DNA of 45,955 bases from JAUXFK01 sp034189035 (GTDB taxonomy: Bacteria > Desulfobacterota > UBA8473), in contig JAXHVA010000032.1 of the NCBI GenBank assembly GCA_034189035.1, positions 1 through 45,955 of the forward strand. Direction: 5' to 3'. Below, piece after piece: positions 24,668 to 32,570 of the stretch (position 1 is its first letter; every line of letters starts with the position of its first letter). A program made the translations under genes and the position numbers. The notes under the pieces were generated by a model that did no database searches, had not been told where the DNA came from, and saw nothing but the letters and a program-made list of their open reading frames with translations.

Positions 24668-25690
24668 ATGCTAAACAACTTTGCGTATATTCGGGCCTCG
24701 GGGATGTATGTGCCGGAGACGGTAGTGAAAAACAAGGACTTACCAGCTGAACTGGATACAAATGATGAATGGATACTGCCACGAACTGGTGTTGAGGAAA
24801 GAAGGTATGCGAAACCCTATGAAAAGACTTCTGATCTGGCAACAAAGGCTGTAGAGAACCTCCTGGAAAAAGGGGAGGTTTTAACTGAAGAGATTGACTG
24901 TGTCATCTTTGCTACCTTGAGCCCTGATGTCTTCTTTCCGGGATGCGGTGTGTTACTGCAAGAGAAACTCGGATGGTCCGATGGTCATATTCCGTGTTAC
25001 GATATCCGTCAGCAATGTAGTGGATTTATCTACGGACTGCAAATGGCACAGGCCTTTATAGAGGCGGGTATCTATGAGAATGTTCTTCTCGTTGGTGCAG
25101 AAGTCCATTCGAATGCCCTTGAATTTACCAAACGTGGGCGTGCAGTGACTGTGCTTTTCGGTGATGGGGCAGCGGCAGTGGTGGTATCTCGTTCAATAAC
25201 TGACGAGTCACGTATACTCTTGACAGAAGTACATGCAGACGGCAGTGGAGCATTCAACGGCATCCACATGAGACTCTTCGATATCGGAAAGAAGCCGATA
25301 GTCTATTACGACCCGTATGATACTGAGGCCAACAGGGATTTGTACCCTGATATGCCGAGTTCAAAAAACCTTTTCACGAATGCGGTCCGGCGAATGGTAG
25401 AGGTAAGCTCATCGGTCCTGAGTAAACTGGGAATATCAGTAAACGAGGTGGACTGGGTTGTACCGCATCAGGCCAATGTGCGGATCAATCGAATGACCGC
25501 TGAACTCCTGGATATTTCGGAGGATAAAGTCCTTTACAATATCCATAAGTTCGGAAATACAACCGCTGCCACTATCCCTTTGTTACTGGATGAGTATACA
25601 AAGAATGGCACCATAAAGCGGGGAGATCTTCTGCTTATGCCAGCCTTTGGATCAGGATTTACCTGGGGCGCAACAGTATTGTATTATTAA
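24668..25690 (+). CDS. 3-oxoacyl-ACP synthase III (FabH)-family ketosynthase
   Basis: 340 aa thiolase-fold condensing enzyme. The catalytic triad is complete: Cys117 (DIRQQCSGFIYGLQ), His267 (VVPHQANVRI) and Asn297 (KFGNTTAATIP). The GFGxGxxxG-like end is present as MPAFGSGFTWGATVLY. Compared with FabH of fatty-acid synthesis it has QQCSGF instead of the usual AACAGF and an insert at about 200-232 (HMRLFDIGKKPIVYYDPYD), features of the FabH-like subgroup that handles non-standard acyl primers. GGAGAACAG precedes the ATG. It stands alone, not beside fabD/fabG/acpP, with a striking operator-like repeat upstream. The exact substrate cannot be read. Confidence 0.85.
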   Translation: MLNNFAYIRASGMYVPETVVKNKDLPAELDTNDEWILPRTGVEERRYAKPYEKTSDLATKAVENLLEKGEVLTEEIDCVIFATLSPDVFFPGCGVLLQEKLGWSDGHIPCYDIRQQCSGFIYGLQMAQAFIEAGIYENVLLVGAEVHSNALEFTKRGRAVTVLFGDGAAAVVVSRSITDESRILLTEVHADGSGAFNGIHMRLFDIGKKPIVYYDPYDTEANRDLYPDMPSSKNLFTNAVRRMVEVSSSVLSKLGISVNEVDWVVPHQANVRINRMTAELLDISEDKVLYNIHKFGNTTAATIPLLLDEYTKNGTIKRGDLLLMPAFGSGFTWGATVLYY

Positions 25691-25752
25691 GGTATATCTT
25701 GAAACAGCTATCATATGCGTTTGGACAATTCAGTTATTCAAAAAGGCAACGG

Positions 25753-26586
25753 TTATTGGCCCTTTGGGCTAAAGATGCCGCGATTCTGTCTGAGATGTTG
25801 TACCAAAAGAGAGATAAAGAAGCAACATCCTGCTACTATTATTATAGTTGCACCTGAAGTGAGATTGAATGTATAGGAGAGCCATAGTCCGGTCATTGTA
25901 AAGAGACAGTTCAGGATAGTGGAGATCAGCATCATTTTACGAAGAGATGTGGAATACACTTCTGCGATATAAGGTGCGATGGAGAGCAATGCAATAACGA
26001 GGATCAATCCTACAACCTGGATGATCATTACTACGGACAAAGCGATGATGGTAATTAAAATAAAGTGAAGCAAGGTTACAGAGACTCCTCTTACCCTGGC
26101 GAATTGTTTATCATACGAGAATGCTGTAAAATCGTTGTAAAGGAAGGCAACCGTAAAGATAATTACACTGCACAGGATAAGCATCATCCATAGATGGGAT
26201 TTTGGAACAGCCAAAATACTCCCAAAGAGAAAACTCATTAGATCAACATTATATCCTGGAGAAAGGTCAAGCAGTATTATCCCTAAAGCCATACCTGATG
26301 CCCACAATACACCAATAATGGTATCGGAACGTTCATTGGCTTTCAGTGTGACTGCGGACATCACCAGTGCAGTAATAAGAGAAAACCCCAAGATACTCAA
26401 GGTATAGGGCAGCCCGAAGAAAAAGGCAAGGCCGATCCCTCCATAAGCAGCGTGGGCAATGCCACCGGAAAGAAATACGAGTCTATTGACAACGATGAAA
26501 GTCCCAATTACTCCGCAGGTTATACTTACTAGAAGGCCTGCTATCAAAGCATTTCTCATGAATTCAAACTCAAGGGCTTCTAACAT
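25753..26586 (-). CDS. znuB: metal (Zn/Mn) ABC transporter permease
   Basis: 277 aa with eight or so hydrophobic helices, ABC-3 family (ZnuB/TroC/MntB). Characteristic segments: SGGIAHAAYGGIGLAFFFGLP near the N-terminus, and VIALLSIAPYIAEVYSTSLRKM in the cytoplasmic coupling region. It forms the membrane channel of the importer with the ATPase encoded 2 bp upstream and the binding protein before that. The FabH-like gene converges on it from the left. Zn versus Mn cannot be decided from the permease. Confidence 0.9.
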   Translation of the reverse strand: MLEALEFEFMRNALIAGLLVSITCGVIGTFIVVNRLVFLSGGIAHAAYGGIGLAFFFGLPYTLSILGFSLITALVMSAVTLKANERSDTIIGVLWASGMALGIILLDLSPGYNVDLMSFLFGSILAVPKSHLWMMLILCSVIIFTVAFLYNDFTAFSYDKQFARVRGVSVTLLHFILITIIALSVVMIIQVVGLILVIALLSIAPYIAEVYSTSLRKMMLISTILNCLFTMTGLWLSYTFNLTSGATIIIVAGCCFFISLLVQHLRQNRGIFSPKGQ

Positions 26587-26588
26587 AT

Positions 26589-27362
26589 TTATTCGTCCTC
26601 GTGGTGGGGTACTACCCGATGGGGCATTCCGTGGGCGATGAGCTCTACTGGACAGTGATATGCCATTTCCAGCATATCACGGGTGATTTCTGGGGTGTCA
26701 TGAAAAAAGAGTCTCTGGTTCACACAAGCCAAAGATTTGACATAACCGGAAACAATGCTGATATCATGGCTTACTACAATAATCGTTACTCTTTTATTGA
26801 GGCTTTTTAAAAGATCGTATAACATAGTTTGTCCTTTTGTATCCACACTCGATGTCGGCTCATCTAGGAAAAGGACCTCAGGTTCGGATACCAAAGCCCT
26901 GGCAATGTATACTCGTTGTCTTTGTCCTCCGGAAAGCTCTTCCATGTGGTAATTGCGATAGTCTGCCATATCCATATGTTCAAGGGTTTTTTGAGCGGAT
27001 ATCCTATCCGCTCTTGTATAGCGAGACCAACCTGTACCCGGCTGTAACCTTCCCATAAGTACAACATCCATTACAGAAATAGGAAACCCCTTGTTAATAC
27101 TAACCTCTTGAGGCATATAACCTATGCAGTGGGCTGCTTTCCTTGGAGATTTCCCAAAGACACGAATGGTACCTTTATCAGGTTTCAAAAGGCCCAGCAT
27201 TAGCTTCAAAAGGGTGCTTTTGCCACCTCCGTTTGGACCCAAAATAGCCAAAAAATCTCCCTGACAAACCGTGAGATTTACATCTAGAAGTATTGGGTGT
27301 CTGTTATAAGAAAAGCAGAGGTCATTTATCTCTATGATCGGAGTCTTCATCATTGGCCTCAT
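26589..27362 (-). CDS. znuC: metal (Zn/Mn) ABC transporter ATP-binding protein
   Basis: 257 aa ABC ATPase. Walker A GPNGGGKSTLLKLMLGLL (about 39-56), Q-loop GYMPQEV, signature LSGGQRQRVYIARAL, Walker B EVLFLDEPTSSVD and the switch His in VVSHDIS, all intact. Its start overlaps the stop of the binding-protein gene by 4 bp (ATGA), and it ends 2 bp before the permease, so translation is coupled along the operon. The first Met or the following MMKTP could be the start; both keep the full domain. Confidence 0.9.
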   Translation of the reverse strand: MRPMMKTPIIEINDLCFSYNRHPILLDVNLTVCQGDFLAILGPNGGGKSTLLKLMLGLLKPDKGTIRVFGKSPRKAAHCIGYMPQEVSINKGFPISVMDVVLMGRLQPGTGWSRYTRADRISAQKTLEHMDMADYRNYHMEELSGGQRQRVYIARALVSEPEVLFLDEPTSSVDTKGQTMLYDLLKSLNKRVTIIVVSHDISIVSGYVKSLACVNQRLFFHDTPEITRDMLEMAYHCPVELIAHGMPHRVVPHHEDE

Positions 27363-28252
27363 CTTAAAGCTTCACTGAATTTTTCTGCCACTCTTTGCAG
27401 GTTATCTGCCCAGTTAAGGGCAAGAGGATCAGAGAAGACAATCTCTGCTTCGATTGCCTTCGCAATGGTTCTGGCACTTTGGGCAGAGAACTGGGGTTGA
27501 ACAAAAATTGCTCTAATATCTTTTTCTTTTGCATGCTTGATGAGATGTCTCAAATCTGCAGGTTTTGGCTTCTTCCCTTCTATTTCAACAGGAATTTGCT
27601 CTAATCCATAAGCCTGAGCAAAGTAACCCCAGGCAGGATGGAAGACCATAAATTCGACTTTATCTCCCTTCTTTGAAAATAGGTTCATTATCTCTGTATC
27701 CAGCTGAATAATCTCTTCAGCGAATTTTTTGTAATTGGATCGATAAATATGGGCATAAATCGGATCTAAGTTTGACATTGCCTCAAGGATATTTCGGGCC
27801 TGGAGAATGACAAGAGCAGGAGAAAGCCAGATATGGGGATCCTTAATCTCATGATGATCTTTAAAAGCTTTTCCTGACTTATGCCGATGTTGGGTTCTCA
27901 TTGTTCTTTTTTCGATGCCTTGCTCAGTGTGTACCACAACCATATTGGGGTTGGTTGTAGCGATCTTTTTAAGCCATGCCTTTTCAAATGGTACCCCTAT
28001 GGCAAAGTAAATCTTGGCCATGGAAAGGGCCTTCATCTGACTGGGTTTAGGCTCGTATGTCGCAGGGTTAGCTCCTGGTTTGACCATAACTGAGACAACA
28101 ACACGCTTTCTACCTATCTTTTCTACAAAATATTTTTGAGGGAGGATGCTCACGAATACCTGAATACTTTCAGCAGCATTTATTGTAGCTAGAAAAGGCA
28201 TTCCATAAAAAAATAAGGGTAAAAAAATAACTAGAGATAAACGCTTCATCAT
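27359..28252 (-). CDS. znuA: metal (Zn/Mn) ABC transporter substrate-binding protein
   Basis: 297 aa cluster A-I (ZnuA/TroA) periplasmic binding protein. Signal peptide about 1-26 (LSLVIFLPLFFYGMPFLATI, ending NAA|ES). A His-rich loop lies in the middle (TQHRHKSGKAFKDHHEIKDP), the usual sign of zinc rather than manganese binding, followed by the ligand segment DPHIWLSPAL and FHPAWGYFAQAYG. It leads a three-gene operon on the minus strand with a 4-bp overlap to the ATPase. No Zur-type palindrome was recognised in the 240 bp upstream. Confidence 0.9.
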   Translation of the reverse strand: MMKRLSLVIFLPLFFYGMPFLATINAAESIQVFVSILPQKYFVEKIGRKRVVVSVMVKPGANPATYEPKPSQMKALSMAKIYFAIGVPFEKAWLKKIATTNPNMVVVHTEQGIEKRTMRTQHRHKSGKAFKDHHEIKDPHIWLSPALVILQARNILEAMSNLDPIYAHIYRSNYKKFAEEIIQLDTEIMNLFSKKGDKVEFMVFHPAWGYFAQAYGLEQIPVEIEGKKPKPADLRHLIKHAKEKDIRAIFVQPQFSAQSARTIAKAIEAEIVFSDPLALNWADNLQRVAEKFSEALR

Positions 28253-28467
28253 CGTAGAATCCGTAATCTTGTGTTTATTTTATTCGTGCACATGTCCTTA
28301 TACTTCCAGTTCTATTTTGCATTTTAAATTCTAAAAAGTCAACGCAATAACAGGGACTGAAACCTGAGATATTCGAAAAAATTTTATTAAATAGCCTATA
28401 AAAAACCGATGTAATTACCATAATAAAATTCATATTTAGCATTCTGTTCGTTGTGTTTCAAAGCAAA
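28253..28467. other. divergent intergenic region between znuA and the AIM24 gene
   Basis: AT-rich divergent promoter region of about 340 bp in total, up to the AIM24 start at 28591. It should hold the znu operon promoter (minus). No clear Zur box or -35/-10 pair was found by eye. Confidence 0.35.
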
Positions 28468-28500
28468 GTGTATATAATGCTTGTGTTTATATAACGCTTG
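28468..28500 (+). promoter_or_regulatory. tandem 16/17-bp repeat containing a -10-like element
   Basis: GTGTATATAATGCTTG at 28468-28483 is followed directly by TGTTTATATAACGCTTG at 28484-28500. The first unit contains TATAAT at 28473-28478 with TTGTGT 16 bp upstream. It could be the promoter and a regulator site of the AIM24-family gene, about 100 bp upstream of its start. Confidence 0.35.
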
Positions 28501-28590
28501 ACTATTGCATTGTGTGGAGATACTATGATTTCATCGAAAAAGAGAGAAATGGTATTGATTGAATCTCTATTTTCAAAAAAGGAGGGAGAG

Positions 28591-29361
28591 ATGGCAGATA
28601 TCATTGATTATAAGATTTATGGTGATGATATGCAGATTGTTGATGTGGGATTGGATCACAAGGAAGGTGTAAGGGCTGAAGCTGGAGCTATGATGTATAT
28701 GGAAGAAGGTATTGAAATGCAAACTTCAACACAGGGAGGCTTGTTTAAGGGATTTAAAAGGGTGATAACAGGCGAAAGTTTTTTTATTACCACTTTTCTT
28801 AATAATGCTGGAGAGAAAAAACATGTTGCATTTGGCGCTCCATATCCAGGGAAGATAATCCCTTTAGAATTGAACACTCTTGGGGGAGAATTTTTATGTC
28901 AAAAGGATGCCTTTCTTTGTGCTGCTAAAGGAGTTGAAATAGAGGTTGCCTTTACAAAGAGAATTGGTGCAGGGGTCTTCGGTGGAGAAGGATTTATATT
29001 GCAACGGTTAGTAGGAGATGGTATGGCATTTGTTCATGCAGGAGGCACGATAGTAAAAAAGGAATTATCAACAGGTGAAACCCTAAGAGTAGACACCGGG
29101 TGTCTTGTAGCTTTTGCAAAGGGTGTAGCCTATGATATACTTTTTATAGGTGGTTTTAAAAATGCACTTTTTGGCGGAGAGGGTCTGTTTTTTGCAAAAC
29201 TGACAGGTCCTGGAACAGTATATTTACAAAGCCTTCCGTTTTCAAGGTTGGCTGATCGTATTTTGGCAGCTGCAACTTTCCAGAACAAAGGTGAGAGTAA
29301 AGGATTTTCGGGGATAGGTGGTAGTATTTTGGGGGGCCTATTACAAGGTGATCGTTCATAG
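28591..29361 (+). CDS. AIM24 / TIGR00266-family protein
   Basis: 256 aa. ATG at 28591 has GGAGGGAGAG directly upstream, and the family start (MADIIDYKIYGDDMQIVDV) follows; an in-frame Met 93 bp earlier lacks both. The family is a beta-sandwich trimer rich in Gly: EAGAMMYMEEGIEMQTSTQG, FFITTFLNNAGEKKHVAFGA, VEVAFTKRIGAGVFGGEGF, LQRLVGDGMAFVHAGG and the C-terminal LTGPGTVYLQSLP. Bacterial members have no firmly known function; the mitochondrial homologue Aim24 supports inner-membrane organisation. The next gene starts 14 bp later, so they are probably cotranscribed. Confidence 0.88.
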   Translation: MADIIDYKIYGDDMQIVDVGLDHKEGVRAEAGAMMYMEEGIEMQTSTQGGLFKGFKRVITGESFFITTFLNNAGEKKHVAFGAPYPGKIIPLELNTLGGEFLCQKDAFLCAAKGVEIEVAFTKRIGAGVFGGEGFILQRLVGDGMAFVHAGGTIVKKELSTGETLRVDTGCLVAFAKGVAYDILFIGGFKNALFGGEGLFFAKLTGPGTVYLQSLPFSRLADRILAAATFQNKGESKGFSGIGGSILGGLLQGDRS

Positions 29362-29375
29362 ATAAAGGAGAGAAT

Positions 29376-29840
29376 ATGGCTGAATACAATTTAAAACTCA
29401 CCGGATGGAAGGCTGTCATTGGTATTGGAGTGCTTGTTTTAATTATAGTTTTCAGGATTGTTTCCCTAAGTGATAAGAGAGCCGATGAAAAACTGATGAA
29501 TGAAATTAAATTGCTATTAAAAACAGAACGGTTACCTTCCGATGTCGCTAAAATGAAGGAAGTATATGAAACAGGGGACATGGAAGAACTCTCCGGATTG
29601 GCAGAATCAATTGTTGCGACTCAAATCGACATTAAATCAGTAAAGGCAAGTTTTCCGCTATTTAATTTTTCAAATAAAAGAAAAGAGGTGGTAGTCAAGG
29701 TTGCCTATATCATACGAGATGGTGATAGATTAAAAGAAAGCAAAGAGAGATACGATTTGTTTACATATTATCCCTTGGGAAAGAACTGGTGGCATAAATA
29801 CAAAACAAGCGCAGTAAGGTATTATCTTAATTTTTTATAA
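29376..29840 (+). CDS. single-pass membrane protein of unknown function
   Basis: 154 aa; AAAGGAGAG upstream of ATG. Residues 12-28 (KAVIGIGVLVLIIVFRI) form one transmembrane helix; the rest is a soluble mixed domain (LMNEIKLLLKTERLPSDVAK, KASFPLFNFSNKRKEVVVKV, RYDLFTYYPLGKNWWHKY), probably outside the cytoplasm. No family was recognised. Its close spacing behind the AIM24-family gene (14 bp) suggests a functional pair. Confidence 0.65.
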   Translation: MAEYNLKLTGWKAVIGIGVLVLIIVFRIVSLSDKRADEKLMNEIKLLLKTERLPSDVAKMKEVYETGDMEELSGLAESIVATQIDIKSVKASFPLFNFSNKRKEVVVKVAYIIRDGDRLKESKERYDLFTYYPLGKNWWHKYKTSAVRYYLNFL

Positions 29841-30146
29841 AATGTAAATATTTATAACAGCTTTTCAAACATGAGTTCAAGATTGTTCCACAGATAAGCT
29901 AGCCTATTGCTATAAAAAGAGGAAAGGCCTTTCTCGTTGACAAATGACCAACTTTTGCTACCCTTGTTTTATTGCCAGGATACCTTACACCCTATATCCA
30001 GGTTTCCATTATCAGGGTAATCGCTTGAAAAATGGCTGAAAATGCATTCTTTAATTGATTAAGATAGTATCTATCGAGAAATGAGCAGTTTTGTTCGATG
30101 TTAAAAAAGGGAAAGGGATTATAATCCGATACCTAATTAAGAGATT
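29841..30146. other. non-coding leader upstream of the mutase gene
   Basis: About 300 bp without a supportable gene. It includes a perfect palindrome GGATTATAATCC at 30116-30127 and a hairpin CCTAAT-TAAGAG-ATTAGG at 30132-30149 that touches the inverted repeat starting at 30147. Confidence 0.45.
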
Positions 30147-30175
30147 AGGCGAAAAGGCCATTTCTGGATAGACAC
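30147..30175 (+). repeat. 29-bp inverted repeat, left copy, upstream of the mutase gene
   Basis: The 29 bases (AGGCGAAAAGGCC then ATTTCTGGATAGACAC) match the reverse complement of 31942-31970 at 25 positions. It ends 17 bp before the mutase ATG. Confidence 0.65.
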
Positions 30176-30192
30176 TAGGTAGGGAGGGGATT

Positions 30193-31938
30193 ATGTATAA
30201 TGAAGATATGAAAAGAGAGATTCAAAAAGCAAAGAAACAGTGGGAGGAAAAAGTTTTAAGTCCTGCCAATAAACGCTTTGGCATGGAAAAGTCTCCAACA
30301 GAAATCTATACCCCCCTTGATCTAAAAGATTTTGAGTATTTAAGAGATGTAGGCTTTCCTGGCCAATATCCTTTTACTGGTTCAACCTATCCTTCAAACA
30401 TTGTGGGAACTGGAATGAGGATGATGGCAAGAGGCGGGGGTGAAATGCTCAGAAGAGCTGCCATGTATTCAGGGTATGGGACGCCAGAAGATACACGAGA
30501 CTATTACAAAGGAGAGATCTCTCGTGGCTTGACTGGTGGTCCCAATCTTGCTTTGGACCTTCCAACCCAGTGTGGATATGATTCCGATAATCCTATAGTT
30601 GAAGGTGAGGTTGGAAAGGTTGGTGTGACGATTGATACTCTCAGGGATTTTGAGGTTATCTTTGAGCCATTTGTAGGGAGCAGAGAGATCGATAAAGTAG
30701 CAACGAATATCACAATAAATGCCCCTGCCAATATCCTGGTATCAATGTATTTGGCTTTGGCAGATAAAAGAGAGATCAGTTGGGATAAACTGAGGAGTAC
30801 TCCTCAGAATGATATCTTAAAGGAATTTGTATCTCGGGGTACATATGTATTCCCACCGAGGCCATCAATGAGGATGTTTAGGGATAGTCTGGTCTTCTTT
30901 ACTGAAAATTGTCCTGGAATAAACATTACCAGCATTGGCGGTTATCACATAAGGGAAGCCGGTGCTACCAGAGAGCAGGATTTGGCCTATAGCATGGCTA
31001 TCGGCATAGCCTACTTACAAGAGGGAGTTAATGCAGGATTGGATATTGATTCTTTTGCTCCGAGGTTCACATTCAATGCTTTTGGTGGCAGTATGGAGTT
31101 CTTTAAGGAGATTGCTTTCCATCGAGCCGCAAGGAAGATGTGGGCTAATATAATAAAAGAAAGGTTCAAGGCCAAGAAACCGGAGAGTATGAGGATCCGT
31201 GTACCCTTTACGGCAATGATGGGTTGCAGTAGCTCCACAAAGATACGCGCCCTGAATAATCTAACAAGGGCAGCTATCGGGGGAATCGCTGGAGCACTTT
31301 CAGGAGGACCTCCTGCTGCAGGGCCACCTTATGATGAACCCTTGGGGCTTGGGTGGAGTAGGGAAGCAAAACAATTAATGATGGACGCAGTGAGAATTAT
31401 GGTTCTTGAGGCAAAATTATGTGATGTGATTGATCCATTGGCAGGTTCCTATTATATTGAGTCACTTACGAAGGAGATTGAAGAGGCTGCATGGGAGGAG
31501 TTAAAAAAGATAGAAGATATGGGTGGAGCAGTAACGGCTATTGAGAACGGTTATATGCAAAGGGAGGTAGCAAAGAGCGCTGCTGATCGCCAGAGGAGGA
31601 TCGAAGCAGGAGATGAGTTGATCGTTGGTGTGAATTGTTTTACAGGTGAGAATGAGCTAGATGTAACCACGAGTAAGATCGTCGATTACCCATATGATCC
31701 AGAAAAGAGGGAGAGGGCTGAAGAAAAGCAAAAAGCTGCATTAGCAGAAATAAAGAGGACAAGAGATAACAATGAGGTGAGTAGACTTCTAAAAGAGTTG
31801 AAGTCGGTTGCAAAAGATGAGAGTAAGAATCTATTTCCTATCTTCATTGATTGTGCAAAGGCTTATGTTACAGAGCAGGAGCAGTGTGATGTTTTAAGAG
31901 AAATTTTTGGTGAATGGAAGCTTGATACATTTGTTTAA
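30193..31938 (+). CDS. coenzyme-B12-dependent acyl-CoA mutase, large (catalytic) subunit
   Basis: 581 aa TIM-barrel subunit of the methylmalonyl-CoA mutase family, without the C-terminal B12 domain (no DxHxxG), so it needs a separate cobalamin subunit, which is not nearby. GGGAGGGG precedes the ATG. From memory of Propionibacterium mutase, Tyr92 (AAMYSGYGT), Arg215 (FVSRGTYVFPP) and His252 (IGGYHIREAG) align with Tyr89, Arg207 and His244; the first two hold the free carboxylate of succinyl-CoA, so a dicarboxylic acyl-CoA substrate is likely. The usual TMYAFRPWTIRQ loop is replaced by a longer Gly/Met-rich stretch at about 67-90. Substrate may be methylmalonyl-CoA or a longer or branched relative. 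Confidence 0.85.
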   Translation: MYNEDMKREIQKAKKQWEEKVLSPANKRFGMEKSPTEIYTPLDLKDFEYLRDVGFPGQYPFTGSTYPSNIVGTGMRMMARGGGEMLRRAAMYSGYGTPEDTRDYYKGEISRGLTGGPNLALDLPTQCGYDSDNPIVEGEVGKVGVTIDTLRDFEVIFEPFVGSREIDKVATNITINAPANILVSMYLALADKREISWDKLRSTPQNDILKEFVSRGTYVFPPRPSMRMFRDSLVFFTENCPGINITSIGGYHIREAGATREQDLAYSMAIGIAYLQEGVNAGLDIDSFAPRFTFNAFGGSMEFFKEIAFHRAARKMWANIIKERFKAKKPESMRIRVPFTAMMGCSSSTKIRALNNLTRAAIGGIAGALSGGPPAAGPPYDEPLGLGWSREAKQLMMDAVRIMVLEAKLCDVIDPLAGSYYIESLTKEIEEAAWEELKKIEDMGGAVTAIENGYMQREVAKSAADRQRRIEAGDELIVGVNCFTGENELDVTTSKIVDYPYDPEKRERAEEKQKAALAEIKRTRDNNEVSRLLKELKSVAKDESKNLFPIFIDCAKAYVTEQEQCDVLREIFGEWKLDTFV

Positions 31939-31941
31939 TGA

Positions 31942-31970
31942 GTATCTATCCATAAATGGCCCTTTTGCCT
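31942..31970 (-). repeat. 29-bp inverted repeat, right copy, after the mutase gene
   Basis: GTATCTATCCATAAATGGCC followed by CTTTTGCCT begins 4 bp after the mutase stop and pairs with 30147-30175 at 25 of 29 positions. Confidence 0.65.
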
Positions 31971-32570
31971 GATTTCCATGTCAGACTCAGATGTAATCGC
32001 ACATAGACTGTGCTAATATATTTCAATATATATCTGCGGTAAATATCTTCGCTTTCGTTGATCTTAACTCGAATTGCTTATCTATTGATGGAAACTCGTT
32101 AATTTTAAATCGAATATACTCACAAATAGGCAATTTCTGCTCAAGGTCAATGAAAGAAGAGGTATTAAATCGATCTGTAGAATCCTAAAACCAAAAACCC
32201 TTTTTTGGTTTTGGTTAGTTATTGCATACATCTGTTGAAACCTTTGAAAATACTCCCCCCCCTTTTATCCAAGTATTTCTCTAGTTGCTGACTTTGAATC
32301 AAATTGAGAGATTTCAATGGATTCAATGGTTTTAGATCTTGCAGTAGAGATTGAAGTGTGTCATATTAACAATATGATTTCTCTAGGTAAACGCGATTCA
32401 TATATTTTTGAAATTCGTAAGTATCAAGAAATAAGCAATTGCTATAAAAGTTTTATATAATATAAGTATAATGGTTTTCTTCATACAGATGGTTAGCTAA
32501 AAAAGGGGCTTAGTTAGAACTGATGAATCAATAGATATTTAAGTAATTCAGTGTATTGAGACGATAATAT
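31971..32570. other. 600-bp intergenic region before the radical SAM gene
   Basis: Contains an AT-rich hairpin (see 32187-32212), a C8 run near 32252 and a 47-codon plus-strand frame at 32317-32460 (starts MDSMVLDLAVEIEVCHINN) with only a weak GAGAG ribosome site and no recognised family; I do not call it a gene. No clear promoter for the next gene was found. Confidence 0.4.
32187..32212 (+). terminator. possible terminator downstream of the mutase gene
   Basis: AAAACCAAAAA and TTTTTTGGTTTT form an 11-bp stem with a CCC loop. The stem is mostly A-T and lies 250 bp after the stop; it could terminate in either direction but is weak. Confidence 0.3.

Noticed and set aside
28253..28330. Zur box upstream of znuA
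   Set aside because: No palindrome resembling the Zur consensus was found by eye.
32317..32460. 47-codon frame before the radical SAM gene
   Set aside because: Weak ribosome binding site and no similarity to a known small protein.
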